DNA from: Ruminococcus sp.
GTDB lineage: Bacteria; Bacillota; Clostridia; Oscillospirales; Ruminococcaceae
Direction of reading: 5' to 3'
Length of the DNA stretch: 46,170 bases
Assembly (NCBI GenBank): GCA_031262225.1
Contig: JAISIC010000025.1
Span: 1-46,170, forward strand
Shown here one piece after another: positions 8,598 through 17,132 of the stretch. Position 1 is the stretch's first letter; the number at the start of each line of letters is the position of its first letter. The position numbers and the translations under genes were made by a program. The notes beneath the pieces are model-generated. The model worked only from the letters and a program-made list of their open reading frames with translations. It was not told the DNA's origin and searched no databases.

Positions 8598-9446
8598 TTA
8601 TTTCAATAGCTTTAGCAGTGCTTCTGCTGCCATATCTTCCGATATTATATGGGTGTCGGTGTCAAGACCCTGTTCATGCAGAATAAACATTAATTCAGTA
8701 ACCTGCGGAACATCAAGCCCGACCGATTTAAGGAGAGTGACTTTTGAAAAAACGTCCTCCGGCTTCCCGTCAAGGAGGACCTGTCCGCCGTCGATAACGA
8801 TAATCCTGTCTGCCTGTGCCGCTTCTTCCATGTAGTGGGTGATGAGCACTATCGTTATGCCGAAATCCCGATTTAGCATCCGAACGGTGTTGATAACCTC
8901 TTCGCGCCCCCTCGGGTCAAGCATTGCGGTGGGTTCGTCAAGGACAATACATTCCGGCTTCATCGCGATAATACCGGCGATTGCAACACGCTGTTTCTGT
9001 CCGCCCGAAAGCTTGTGGGGAGCGTGCCCGCGATATTCATACATATCAACGGCTTTGAGCGCTTCATCAACCCTGACACGCATCTTGTCGGTGGGAACGC
9101 CGATATTTTCAAGCCCGAAAGCAACATCCTCTTCAACCACAGTCGCGACAAGCTGATTATCGGGGTTTTGAAAGACCATCCCGATTTTACGGCGTATATC
9201 AAAGAGCTTGTCCTCATCAGCGGTGTCATAGCCGTAGGATTTCACCACACCGGAAGTCGGGGTTAAAATCGCGTTGCAAAGCTTTGCAAGGGTCGATTTT
9301 CCCGATCCGTTATGCCCCAAAACTGCGACAAACTCGCCCTTTTTTATATTCAGATTTATATGCTCCAAGACATTTACGCTTGTGCTTGTTTCCTCCTCGC
9401 TTTGATAGCGAAAGGTTACGTCCTTTATTTCAATGATATTTTCCAT
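8598..9446 (-). CDS. ecfA1: ECF transporter ATPase EcfA1
   Basis: First ATPase of the ECF module, 282 residues. Motifs: Walker A GHNGSGKST, Q-loop in IGMVFQNPDNQLVATVV (the NPDNQ form marks EcfA1), signature LSGGQKQRVAIAG, Walker B CIVLDEPTAM and a switch His in VLITHYMEEA. EcfA1 pairs with EcfA2 to power vitamin or metal uptake through S components. The gene starts 11 bases downstream of the methyltransferase gene within the same minus-strand operon. Confidence 0.94.
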   Translation of the reverse strand: MENIIEIKDVTFRYQSEEETSTSVNVLEHINLNIKKGEFVAVLGHNGSGKSTLAKLCNAILTPTSGVVKSYGYDTADEDKLFDIRRKIGMVFQNPDNQLVATVVEEDVAFGLENIGVPTDKMRVRVDEALKAVDMYEYRGHAPHKLSGGQKQRVAIAGIIAMKPECIVLDEPTAMLDPRGREEVINTVRMLNRDFGITIVLITHYMEEAAQADRIIVIDGGQVLLDGKPEDVFSKVTLLKSVGLDVPQVTELMFILHEQGLDTDTHIISEDMAAEALLKLLK

Positions 9447-9457
9447 TTAGGGTTCCT

Positions 9458-10345
9458 TTATTTAGTTACGGCAATCGCCGTACTTCCGCAGGGCAGAGCC
9501 TTTCCGCTCCCCTTGCAGGGCAGACCCAAGACATATGATGAAACATTCATGCCGGGTAAAACTTCGCTTAAAAGATATTCCATAACCTGCTCGGAAAGCC
9601 CTGTGGTATAGCTGTTTAATATGAAAAACAAAGGCTTGTCCGATAAAAGTTTTGCGGCATTTGTGACCATATCGAAGAGATTTTCTTCAAGCCGCCATGT
9701 TTCGCCGCCCGGTCCGCGTCCGTATGAAGGCGGGTCCATGATGATTCCGTCATATCGCACACCGCGTTTTTGTTCACGCCCGACAAACTTTCCGCAATCG
9801 TCCACAATGTAGCGTATCGGGGCATCGGAAAGCCCGGACTTTGCCGCATTTTCCCTCGCCCATCCAACCATACCCTTTGCCGCATCAACATGGCAGACCC
9901 TCGCTCCCGCCTTTGCGGCGGCAAGGGTTGCCCCGCCTGTGTATGCAAAGAGGTTGAGGATATTTATATCTCTGTCAGGCTCACCCTTTTTCGCACTTGT
10001 TATAATATTCCCGATTGTTGCCCAGTTTACCGCCTGTTCCGGGAATATTCCCATATGCTTAAAATCGGTGGGTTTGACGATAAAGGTGAGCCGTCCGAAG
10101 TCAAAATCAAAATTTATATCCTGTGCATTTTTCGCGGTCGGATCGAAAAATTCCCATCGCCCTCCGCCCTTATCAGAGCGAAGATAATGTGCTTGTGCCT
10201 TCCCCCAGTCCGCAGTCTTAGCCGTTTTCCAGATTATCTGCGGATCGGGTCGGATATATATTTTTTTGCCGAACCGTTCAAGCTTTTCGCCGTCCGTGCA
10301 GTCGATAAGCTCATAATCGCCGTAGTTATTGTAAGTCTTTATCAT
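9458..10345 (-). CDS. Class I SAM-dependent methyltransferase, rRNA-modifying type
   Basis: A 295-residue Rossmann-fold methyltransferase. The SAM-binding motif I region is ILNLFAYTGGATLAAAKAGA, the acidic loop is HVDAAKGMVGWARENA, and motif IV is DPPSYGRG. The DPPSYGRG form and overall layout match the RlmI/RlmK-like group that methylates bases in 23S rRNA. The N-terminal PUA domain of full RlmI is absent, so target and base are uncertain. It lies 22 bases after glmM and 11 before ecfA1. The family level is secure; the substrate is an inference. Confidence 0.85.
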   Translation of the reverse strand: MIKTYNNYGDYELIDCTDGEKLERFGKKIYIRPDPQIIWKTAKTADWGKAQAHYLRSDKGGGRWEFFDPTAKNAQDINFDFDFGRLTFIVKPTDFKHMGIFPEQAVNWATIGNIITSAKKGEPDRDINILNLFAYTGGATLAAAKAGARVCHVDAAKGMVGWARENAAKSGLSDAPIRYIVDDCGKFVGREQKRGVRYDGIIMDPPSYGRGPGGETWRLEENLFDMVTNAAKLLSDKPLFFILNSYTTGLSEQVMEYLLSEVLPGMNVSSYVLGLPCKGSGKALPCGSTAIAVTK

Positions 10346-10367
10346 TAAAATTTCTTTAGTTTCCGGT

Positions 10368-11735
10368 TTATTTCGCCGCCGCTTTTTCCTGAATCATTGC
10401 TGTAATTTCACCGACAATGCGGTTTATCTGTTTGAAATCCTTGCCCTCCGCCATAACGCGGATTAAGGGCTCTGTTCCGCTTTCACGGACAAGAATTCGC
10501 CCCTTGTCGCCGAGCTCATCGGTGCCTGCCTTGATGGCGCCGCTTATCGCCTCGTCGTTCTTCCAGCGTTCTTTGAAATCGGCGGAAATCTTCACATTAA
10601 GCATAACCTGAGGATAAACGCTCATAACCGAAGCAAGCTCTGAAAGGGGTTTGCCGGTCTTTTTCATGACTTCAAGGAGCTTCACGGCGGTAAGTTCGCC
10701 ATCTCCTGTTGCGGCATGGTCGCCGAAGATTATATGCCCCGACTGCTCGCCGCCCAGATTATACCCCTTGTCAAGCATCTGCTCAAGTATGTATCGGTCG
10801 CCGACTTTAGTTGAAACTACAGCTACACCTTCGTTTTCGGCATATTCCAAAAAGCCCATATTGGTCATAACCGTCACAACGGCGGTTGATTTGGCAAGCG
10901 TTTCGGTTTCAAGCATATCCTTTGCGAAGATGGCGATAAGCCTGTCTCCGTCGATGATTGCACCCGTTTCGTCAACTGCCAGACATCTGTCGGCATCGCC
11001 GTCAAAGGCAAATCCCACATCGCATTTCTTATCTTTGACAAAGCTTATGAGCGTGTTCATATCGGTTGAGCCGCATTTTTTGTTGATATTAACGCCGTTC
11101 GGTGTCCCGTTTATGAGGAAAACCTTCGCATCAAAGGAAGCGAAAATCTTCTCCGCCGTGACATATGAAGCACCGTTTGCACAGTCAAGAGCAATCCGCA
11201 TATTCGGAAACTTCGCCTTATTCACAGCTTCGATTATATGCTTTTCATAGTCTTTCGCGGCTGTTTTGTCGTGAACAATTCTTCCGACCTTTTCGCCGGA
11301 TTTAAGTGCAGATTTGATATTCGCGAGGTCTCCGAAGATAAGGCTTTCTATCTCGTCTTCCGTTTCGTCGGGGAGTTTATAGCCGGTTGACGCAAAAAGT
11401 TTAATTCCGTTATATTCAAAGCTGTTGTGCGAAGCTGAAATCATTATCCCGGCGGTATACCCTCTTTCTTTTGTCAGAAACGAAATCGCCGGCGTGGGGA
11501 TTACCCCTGCCAAGATACAGTTTCCGCCAACCGAGGCGATGCCTGCCGCAAGTGCCGATTCTAAAATATCGCAGGATATTCTCGTATCCTTGCCGATTAT
11601 GAAATTAAGTTCCGAATGCCCCGACTGTGAAGCCAGCACCATCGCCGCCGCACGTCCTATCTGCATTGCAGTTTCACAGTCAAGCTCTGTCACCGCAATT
11701 CCTCTTGCACCGTCTGTTCCGAAAAGTTTGCCCAT
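10368..11735 (-). CDS. glmM: Phosphoglucosamine mutase GlmM
   Basis: Interconverts glucosamine-6-phosphate and glucosamine-1-phosphate, feeding UDP-GlcNAc synthesis for peptidoglycan and other amino-sugar polymers. The 455-residue protein has the N-terminal FGTDGARG motif, the active-site phosphoserine loop ISASHNS with the serine at residue 102, the metal-binding DGDADR loop, GGEQSGH and the C-terminal phosphate-binding RESGTEPLIRVM. These match GlmM rather than a hexose phosphomutase. It is located 20 bases after ruvB. UDP-amino sugars from this pathway could also supply the Pel-type locus, which is an inference. Confidence 0.96.
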   Translation of the reverse strand: MGKLFGTDGARGIAVTELDCETAMQIGRAAAMVLASQSGHSELNFIIGKDTRISCDILESALAAGIASVGGNCILAGVIPTPAISFLTKERGYTAGIMISASHNSFEYNGIKLFASTGYKLPDETEDEIESLIFGDLANIKSALKSGEKVGRIVHDKTAAKDYEKHIIEAVNKAKFPNMRIALDCANGASYVTAEKIFASFDAKVFLINGTPNGVNINKKCGSTDMNTLISFVKDKKCDVGFAFDGDADRCLAVDETGAIIDGDRLIAIFAKDMLETETLAKSTAVVTVMTNMGFLEYAENEGVAVVSTKVGDRYILEQMLDKGYNLGGEQSGHIIFGDHAATGDGELTAVKLLEVMKKTGKPLSELASVMSVYPQVMLNVKISADFKERWKNDEAISGAIKAGTDELGDKGRILVRESGTEPLIRVMAEGKDFKQINRIVGEITAMIQEKAAAK

Positions 11736-11755
11736 GTATCCTCCGCTAATTAAAA

Positions 11756-12820
11756 TTACTGCAATAAACTTGTTTGTGCAGGATTAATATTTGCCGGGGC
11801 TTGAAGCCCCATATGGTTATAAGCAAGGGCTGTTACGCATCTGCCTCGCGGGGTTCTTGATATAAACCCAAGCTGCATCAGATACGGTTCGCAGACATCC
11901 TCAAGGGTGATTGACTCCTCGCCGATTGCCGATGCAAGGGTCTCAAGCCCGACAGGTCCGCCGCCGTATCCCTTTATGATCATCTCTAAAAACCGTTTAT
12001 CCATGCTGTCAAGCCCGAGAGAATCAATTTCAAGCCTGTCTAAAGCAATCTTTGCAATATCTTCAGTTACTTTCCCGCTGCCCAAAACCTCTGCAAAGTC
12101 ACGCACGCGTTTAAGGAGCCTGTTTGCAATACGAGGGGTGCCTCTGGAGCGTTTTGCAATCTCATATGCACCTTTTTTATCACAGGGGATCCCCAAAATG
12201 ACGCTCGAACGAAGGACAATATCGGAAAGTTCCTCAAATGAATAGAGTTCAAGCCTTGTCACCACGCCGAATCTGTCGCGAAGGGGAGCGGAGAGCTGTC
12301 CAGCCCTTGTGGTCGCACCGATAAGGGTAAATTTCGGGAGGTCAAGCCTTATTGAACGTGCGGCAGGACCCTTCCCGACGATAATGTCAAGTGCGTAGTC
12401 TTCCAAAGCCGGATACATAATCTCTTCAACCTGACGGTTCAGACGGTGTATCTCGTCGATAAACAGCACATCATTAGGCTGTAGATTTGTGAGGATAGCG
12501 GCAAGGTCGCCCGCCTTTTCAATCGCCGGACCGGACGTTATGCGGATATTAACACCCATCTCGTGGGCGATAATACAGGAAAGGGTTGTCTTTCCAAGCC
12601 CCGGCGGACCGTATAGCAGGACATGGTCGAGCGGCTCGGAGCGTTTTTTCGCCGCCTCGATAAACACCGCCATATTTTCTTTAGCCTTCTCCTGCCCGAT
12701 ATATTCCGAAAGGGTTTTCGGGCGGAGCGTAAGCTCAATATCATCGGTGGTATCGGTTTCCGTCTCAAGGGGGCTGACGAGGCGATCACTATCATATTCA
12801 AATGCTGAAGTTTCTAACAT
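11756..12820 (-). CDS. ruvB: Holliday junction branch-migration ATPase RuvB
   Basis: Hexameric AAA+ motor that drives branch migration with RuvA during recombinational repair. The 354-residue sequence contains the [11 protein letters not shown] start, Walker A GPPGLGKT, Walker B DEIHRL, sensor GATTRAG, arginine finger LRDRFG and the C-terminal winged-helix domain with [15 protein letters not shown]. It lies 42 bases after a phosphatase-fold gene that separates it from ruvA. The usual ruvCAB order is therefore kept but interrupted by one gene. Confidence 0.97.
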   Translation of the reverse strand: MLETSAFEYDSDRLVSPLETETDTTDDIELTLRPKTLSEYIGQEKAKENMAVFIEAAKKRSEPLDHVLLYGPPGLGKTTLSCIIAHEMGVNIRITSGPAIEKAGDLAAILTNLQPNDVLFIDEIHRLNRQVEEIMYPALEDYALDIIVGKGPAARSIRLDLPKFTLIGATTRAGQLSAPLRDRFGVVTRLELYSFEELSDIVLRSSVILGIPCDKKGAYEIAKRSRGTPRIANRLLKRVRDFAEVLGSGKVTEDIAKIALDRLEIDSLGLDSMDKRFLEMIIKGYGGGPVGLETLASAIGEESITLEDVCEPYLMQLGFISRTPRGRCVTALAYNHMGLQAPANINPAQTSLLQ

Positions 12821-12862
12821 TCTATTAAACCTTTATAAAAATGTGCAAAATTTGATTAAATT

Positions 12863-14014
12863 TTATATTAATTGTTCGTATTCCATCGTTTTTTCGGTAG
12901 GGATAATAATAAGCGGAACAAGCTCTTCCTCTTCGGTTATACCGCCTGTGAAAGCTTTTGCCGGGCGGCGTTTTATCCCATATCTGAACGTCTTTTTCCC
13001 TGTCGCCGCCGCCAAGAAATCGCCTGTAAAATCGTCCGTTTTAAAATGACTTCGATATGCACCGAAAAGCGAAATCGCATCAGATTTGGGGTATAAAAGA
13101 TAATCCTGCCCGAAAAGGTTGCGAAAAGACATTGCAAAACTTTCGAGTCTGTCCGGTTTGATGAAAAAGCTGCAAGCTCTGGGTTCGATAATCGGATTGA
13201 GATAAAAGGCATCGCAGAGTGCAGGATAGTCCTCTAAGTTTATGGTGTCGGAATCGATATATCCGCCGGTTGAAGAGACGATGATAAGCGTGTCCTTCAA
13301 AGCTTTTGAGAGGGTTTTAATCAGCTCGTTTATATCCGACATTCCGCGATAGGTTTCATCAGATTCGGTACCGGTCATTTTTATCGTCTCTGCAAGCCCT
13401 GTCCAGTATACGAGTGAAAGGGTGTCGGAGGGGGTGTGCGCAATATCATAAAGCTTTCTGCATACGTCTTCAAACTGCTTGCATAAAATCTGTGTGGTGG
13501 AGGTATGGAGGATATCATCGGACAGGATAAAAGTGTCTGTGCGGCGTTTCGGGCGGCTTTTTCCTGCACCCCCGAAGTCGGTGAAGATATCTTCGTATGA
13601 AAGCTGTGCTTCCGCTCCGATATTCACAGGAATGTCAGTCCGCCACGTCTTTTTGGTGTACATATCGTAGGTAACGCCGTATTCTTTAAAGAATAAAACT
13701 CTGCCGAGATTCCCGTGCTCGTTGGGGGCAACTCCCGAAAGCACCGAATGAAGTGCAGATACGCCGCCCGACGGGAACACAGAGGTTATATCGCCGACAC
13801 GTTTCACCTTCAAAAAATCGCCGTTTTTGATATTCTTTCGTAAAACATCGGAACCCATACCCTCGATGAATATTACGATTGTGTTTGAGAAATTCCGTTC
13901 AAAAACTTCATCAAGGACCTCAAGCGACGGATAAAGATAGGAACAGTTATAAAACCGTCTCACCGACGATATTAAATTAATTATGCTGTTGCCGTAGTTC
14001 GGAGAACAAAGCAT
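12863..14014 (-). CDS. Alkaline-phosphatase-superfamily pseudoenzyme (predicted inactive)
   Basis: A 383-residue protein with the layout of the type I phosphodiesterase/alkaline phosphatase family, but each metal or nucleophile position I can align is changed. The usual first Asp of D-G-x-G is Glu51. The nucleophile region, usually FPSTT, is FPSGG (82-84). The D...H pair expected after YW (203-204) is Ala208 and Lys212. The usual ADHG is SSTG (247-250), losing Asp and His. The C-terminal HGG motif is TGG before ITEEEELVPL. Structural motifs such as ITSVFP, NEHGNLG and LVPLIII are kept. It probably binds a ligand or partner rather than catalysing. It sits between ruvA and ruvB. Confidence 0.72.
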   Translation of the reverse strand: MLCSPNYGNSIINLISSVRRFYNCSYLYPSLEVLDEVFERNFSNTIVIFIEGMGSDVLRKNIKNGDFLKVKRVGDITSVFPSGGVSALHSVLSGVAPNEHGNLGRVLFFKEYGVTYDMYTKKTWRTDIPVNIGAEAQLSYEDIFTDFGGAGKSRPKRRTDTFILSDDILHTSTTQILCKQFEDVCRKLYDIAHTPSDTLSLVYWTGLAETIKMTGTESDETYRGMSDINELIKTLSKALKDTLIIVSSTGGYIDSDTINLEDYPALCDAFYLNPIIEPRACSFFIKPDRLESFAMSFRNLFGQDYLLYPKSDAISLFGAYRSHFKTDDFTGDFLAAATGKKTFRYGIKRRPAKAFTGGITEEEELVPLIIIPTEKTMEYEQLI

Positions 14015-14034
14015 AGTTTATTCCTTATATTTTT

Positions 14035-14062
14035 GCCTTTAAATTTTAGCCTTTAAATTTTA
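14035..14062. repeat. 14-bp tandem duplication at the ruvA 3' end
   Basis: The unit GCCTTTAAATTTTA occurs twice head to tail (14035-14048 and 14049-14062). The second copy overlaps the ruvA stop codon and last codons; the first lies in the short spacer before the next gene. A slipped-strand duplication is the simplest explanation. Confidence 0.8.
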
Positions 14063-14658
14063 GATAGCATTTTGAGTGCAGTTTTAATCATATCCTGTGC
14101 CGACATACTGACGGAAAGTCCCGAAACAGCTCTGATCGCTTCCGACTGCGAAAAGCCGAGAACGGTAAGTGCCGCGACAGCCTCCGAAGCGTTGGAGCCT
14201 TTGCCCTCTGTCTTCGGGAGGGTCAGATGCGCAAATTCAGATAAGTCTCCCGATTCCTTTTTGAGCTTGTCTTTTAGCTCTAAGATTATCCTTGAAGCGT
14301 TTTTTGCACCCACACCCTTAATTCCGCGAAAAGCGTTGACGTCCTCCGAAGCGACAGCGAGAGCAAACCGCTCGGGGGTGAGCATTGAGAGTACGGCAAG
14401 TGCCATCTTCGGACCGACCCTTGAGACGGAGATCAAAAGCTGAAAACAGGAAAGCTCCCTCTCATCTGTGAAGCCGAAAAGGTCCAAAGCATTCTCGGTT
14501 ATGTGCATATAGGTGTATAGAAACTGTGTGCCGCCCACAGCCGTCACCGCCGACAGGGTGTTAAGGCTGCACCTGCACCCGTAACCAACGCCGCCGCATT
14601 CAATGACTGCCATGTCATCAGTTTTCTTTATAACTTTTCCGTTTAGTGAATTGATCAT
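14053..14658 (-). CDS. ruvA: Holliday junction DNA helicase subunit RuvA
   Basis: Tetrameric junction-binding protein that targets RuvB. The 201-residue protein shows an N-terminal OB fold (about 1-62, MINSLNGKVIKKTDDMAVIECGG split across the first strands). Tandem helix-hairpin-helix motifs follow (LISVSRVGPKMALAVLS and FRGIKGVGAKNASRIILELKDKL). The C-terminal RuvB-interacting domain contains ASEAVAALTVLGFSQSEAIRAV. The start overlaps ruvC by four bases. Confidence 0.96.
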   Translation of the reverse strand: MINSLNGKVIKKTDDMAVIECGGVGYGCRCSLNTLSAVTAVGGTQFLYTYMHITENALDLFGFTDERELSCFQLLISVSRVGPKMALAVLSMLTPERFALAVASEDVNAFRGIKGVGAKNASRIILELKDKLKKESGDLSEFAHLTLPKTEGKGSNASEAVAALTVLGFSQSEAIRAVSGLSVSMSAQDMIKTALKMLSKI

Positions 14659-15137
14659 AGGCTCATTCCTTTTTTTGAATGTCCGTGGCAGATTGCGATT
14701 GCAAGGGCATCTGCGGCATCGTCGGGCTTCGGAATATCTTTTAGTCCGAGGATTGATTTTGTCATCTGCATAACCTGATTCTTTTCGGCTCGCCCATAGC
14801 CCACAACGGCTTGTTTAACTTGAAGCGGCGTATATTCAAAGATCGGTATATTCATATTAACCGCCGAAAGCAGAATAACCCCTCGTGCCTGGGCAACGTC
14901 GATCCCGGTTTTTTGATTGGTATTAAAAAACAGCTTTTCAACCGCCATCGATTCCGGCTGATATTTCTTTATCAGGTCGGTCATGTCGTCGTATATAGCT
15001 TTGAGCCGCTCGTCAAAAGGCGTTCCGGCATCGGTGGTTATCGCACCGAAAGCCACTGGCGAAAATTTATAGCCGTCGAAATCCACCGCGCCGAAGCCGA
15101 CAATAGCATATCCCGGGTCAATTCCGAGCAATCTCAT
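14655..15137 (-). CDS. ruvC: Crossover junction endodeoxyribonuclease RuvC
   Basis: Resolves Holliday junctions by symmetric nicking. The 160-residue protein has the RNase H-like fold with acidic catalytic residues in LLGIDPG, MAVEKLFFN and the C-terminal DDAADALAIAICH, giving the D-E-D-D set. It is the first gene of the long minus-strand operon, with a promoter at 15227-15199. The start codon has only a weak Shine-Dalgarno, but the N-terminus MRLLGIDPGYAIVGFG fits the family exactly. Confidence 0.96.
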   Translation of the reverse strand: MRLLGIDPGYAIVGFGAVDFDGYKFSPVAFGAITTDAGTPFDERLKAIYDDMTDLIKKYQPESMAVEKLFFNTNQKTGIDVAQARGVILLSAVNMNIPIFEYTPLQVKQAVVGYGRAEKNQVMQMTKSILGLKDIPKPDDAADALAIAICHGHSKKGMSL

Positions 15138-15198
15138 AAACGTTCACAATCTGAATAAATAAAAGTTTTCTTGTCAATAATCAAAGTTATACAAATAC

Positions 15199-15227
15199 AT
15201 TGTAACATAAAAACAAAGTTTTTGCAA
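15199..15227 (-). promoter_or_regulatory. Promoter of the ruvC-to-clpE operon
   Basis: On the minus strand, TTGCAA (15227-15222) and TACAAT (15204-15199) are spaced by 17 bases. Transcription would start near 15192 and give a leader of about 55 bases to the ruvC ATG. No comparable promoter or terminator is evident in the short spacers downstream as far as 1448. Confidence 0.6.
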
Positions 15228-15339
15228 TAGTAAACCCTTATTTTTAATTTTTGTCTTTATTTTCATAACACGCAGTTAATATTTATGGTCTATAATATAA
15301 GATACACTTAAAATTATGTACTCGAAAGGAGCAGAACGA

Positions 15340-15951
15340 ATGGATTACCGGGTCGGTGACTACGTTGTATACGGCGTGAACGGCGTCTGCAAATTCGACA
15401 GGGTCGAGATGAAAAACTTTTCCGGCACCGGTGAAAAGTCATACTGCATTCTTTTACCGATAGATTCAAAGAGCTCCACATACTACGTTGAAGAAGAAAA
15501 GCTTTCCGAACGTGTCAGAAAGCTCATGACAAAAGATGAGATTTTATCGCTTATCGATTCCATGCCGGGCATCCCGATGGAATGGGACGACGACAATAAC
15601 CAACGTCGGTCTGACTATCGCGAAGTGCTCCAGAGCGGCGATTTCAGGCGTCTTATAGGGCTTACAAGAGCGTTATATGGTTTCCGCGAAAAGCAGCGTG
15701 AAAATAACAAAAAGCTCCCTGTTGCCGACGACAAGAGCATGAAAGCCGCTGAAAACATTTTATATTCAGAGTTTGCTTATGTTCTCGATATCCCCTATGA
15801 GTCGGTGGAAGGCTTTATAACCGAACGCCTTGAAGCGGCGGTGTCAGGGGATAAGCCCCAATCAGAAACAGAGGCAGTACTCGGGGCAGAGCCCGAGGTT
15901 TCACCCGGGGCAACGCCCCTTACATCAGAAGATTTACAGACAGAGCACTGA
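15340..15951 (+). CDS. CarD-family transcriptional regulator
   Basis: A 203-residue protein. The N-terminal CarD/TRCF RNA-polymerase-interaction Tudor-like domain (about 1-62) contains MDYRVGDYVVYGVNGVCKF and YCILLPIDSKSSTYYVEEEKL. A helical DNA-binding C-terminal domain follows (about 65-165). Such proteins bind RNAP beta and modulate open-complex stability. An ATG 24 bases upstream is in frame, but AAAGGAG (15325-15331) is correctly spaced for the ATG at 15340. Beyond residue 165 a low-complexity Glu/Pro/Thr tail is encoded by GC-rich palindromes. Its 3' end overlaps spmB, on the other strand, by 32 bases. Divergent from ruvC. Confidence 0.85.
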   Translation: MDYRVGDYVVYGVNGVCKFDRVEMKNFSGTGEKSYCILLPIDSKSSTYYVEEEKLSERVRKLMTKDEILSLIDSMPGIPMEWDDDNNQRRSDYREVLQSGDFRRLIGLTRALYGFREKQRENNKKLPVADDKSMKAAENILYSEFAYVLDIPYESVEGFITERLEAAVSGDKPQSETEAVLGAEPEVSPGATPLTSEDLQTEH

Positions 15952-16444
15952 AAATAAAAGCTGAAATATCGGAAGTAAGGCACGCTGCAATAGTGTGCCT
16001 TGTTTTTGTAACTTTAGTTGCACCATAGTAGACGGCAACGGTGTAAAATGTCGTCTCCGACGCTCCCATCATCACCGAGGCGACACGCCCTGCGAAGCTG
16101 TCTGGGGAGACACCGGAAAGCACCGTCTCAAATGTCGCAAGCGCACCGCTCCCCGAAATCGGGCGGATTAGGGCAAGGGGCAGTGCTTCGGGAGGGAACC
16201 CTAAAAGCGAAGCGGCGGGAGAGAGCACTCCGGTCAAAGCATCCAAAGCCCCCGAAGCTTTAAACATACCAATTGCCGTCATGAGGGCTATTAACGCCGG
16301 AAGTATTCCTATACCGACTTTGAGCGATTCCCCTGCACCTTCGATAAACTCGTTGAAGATATCAACCTTCTTGACAAATCCCGATACTATTATAATGGCA
16401 ATTAGTGCAGGAACTATGTAGTTGGTGTAGGCGGCAATGTTCAT
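15920..16444 (-). CDS. spmB: Spore maturation protein SpmB
   Basis: A 174-residue membrane protein of the nucleoside-recognition (Gate) family. In Bacillus, SpmB acts with SpmA in spore core dehydration and heat resistance. Visible features are several hydrophobic helices and the conserved LIRPISGSGALATFETVLS and MMGASETTFYTVAVYYGA segments. It starts inside the spmA 3' end (four-base overlap) and ends inside the carD 3' end on the opposite strand. There is no room for a terminator between the convergent genes. Confidence 0.93.
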   Translation of the reverse strand: MNIAAYTNYIVPALIAIIIVSGFVKKVDIFNEFIEGAGESLKVGIGILPALIALMTAIGMFKASGALDALTGVLSPAASLLGFPPEALPLALIRPISGSGALATFETVLSGVSPDSFAGRVASVMMGASETTFYTVAVYYGATKVTKTRHTIAACLTSDISAFIFSALSVNLLM

Positions 16445-17046
16445 GCTTTCTTCCTTTCAACCGCATTGAAGATTAAAGCGACTGCAAGCCCGCAAGCAAG
16501 GGCGATGACACTTGTCATAACCACAGCCGGGAAGATATCAAAGGGTGATAATGCCCCGTGTTTGAGCCGCAGTGTCGCCGCTGTCTGCGGAATGAGGGTT
16601 ATCGAAGCTGTGTTGAGGACGATAAACACTATCATATGCCTTGAAGCTATACTGCTGTCTGCTCGCGGATCAGCTTTACGGTTTTCAATCTCAAGCTCGT
16701 GCATAGCGTTAAGCCCTATCGGGGTTGCGGCGTTCCCAAGCCCCAAGACGTTTGCCGCAACGTTCATGCAGATAAGCCCATAGGCTTTCGAGTTCGGGTC
16801 AAGCCCCGGAAACAACAGTACAAAAAGCGGTCGGAAAAGAAAGGCAAGCTTTGCGGTAAGCCCTGCCTTTTGGGCAATCCGCATCAGCCCTCCCCACATA
16901 CACATTCCGCCGATGAGATAAAGAAAAAGCTCCACGGCATCCACACAGGAATTAAGCGCCGATTCGGTCAGGGCCGCCTCATGGTCGGTAATAACCCCGA
17001 AAATTATGGAGAGCAGCAAAAGCCCCCCGAAAACCCATTTCATCAT
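16441..17046 (-). CDS. spmA: Spore maturation protein SpmA
   Basis: A 201-residue membrane protein paired with SpmB. It contains the Gate-family segments GGMCMWGGLMRIAQKAG and NVLGLGNAATPIGLNAM, with about five hydrophobic segments. Start ATG-ATG (17046) is preceded by AAGGAG. Its presence indicates that the organism can sporulate or descends from a sporulating lineage. The regulator abrB is divergent, 189 bases away. Confidence 0.93.
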   Translation of the reverse strand: MMKWVFGGLLLLSIIFGVITDHEAALTESALNSCVDAVELFLYLIGGMCMWGGLMRIAQKAGLTAKLAFLFRPLFVLLFPGLDPNSKAYGLICMNVAANVLGLGNAATPIGLNAMHELEIENRKADPRADSSIASRHMIVFIVLNTASITLIPQTAATLRLKHGALSPFDIFPAVVMTSVIALACGLAVALIFNAVERKKA

Positions 17047-17132
17047 TGTAAAGCTCCTTGAACTTTAATCGTTTTTAAGTTTGTTGTCAACAGTTGTACA
17101 CAATTAATTTACAACAGATTAATAAAAAACAT

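Noticed and set aside
9770-10348. 192-codon plus-strand open frame opposite the methyltransferase gene
   Set aside because: Antisense shadow of a well-supported methyltransferase; Cys/Arg-rich translation, no family features.
15251-15296. Sigma-A promoter for carD
   Set aside because: TATAAT at 15291-15296 has no acceptable -35 box at 16-18 bases, and TTGTCT at 15251 is 34 bases away, so I do not call a promoter although one must exist.
17062-17090. TTGACA-17-TAAAGT on the minus strand upstream of spmA
   Set aside because: The implied transcription start would fall inside the spmA ribosome binding site, so it cannot be the working promoter. A sporulation sigma factor promoter is more likely, but I could not identify one with confidence.
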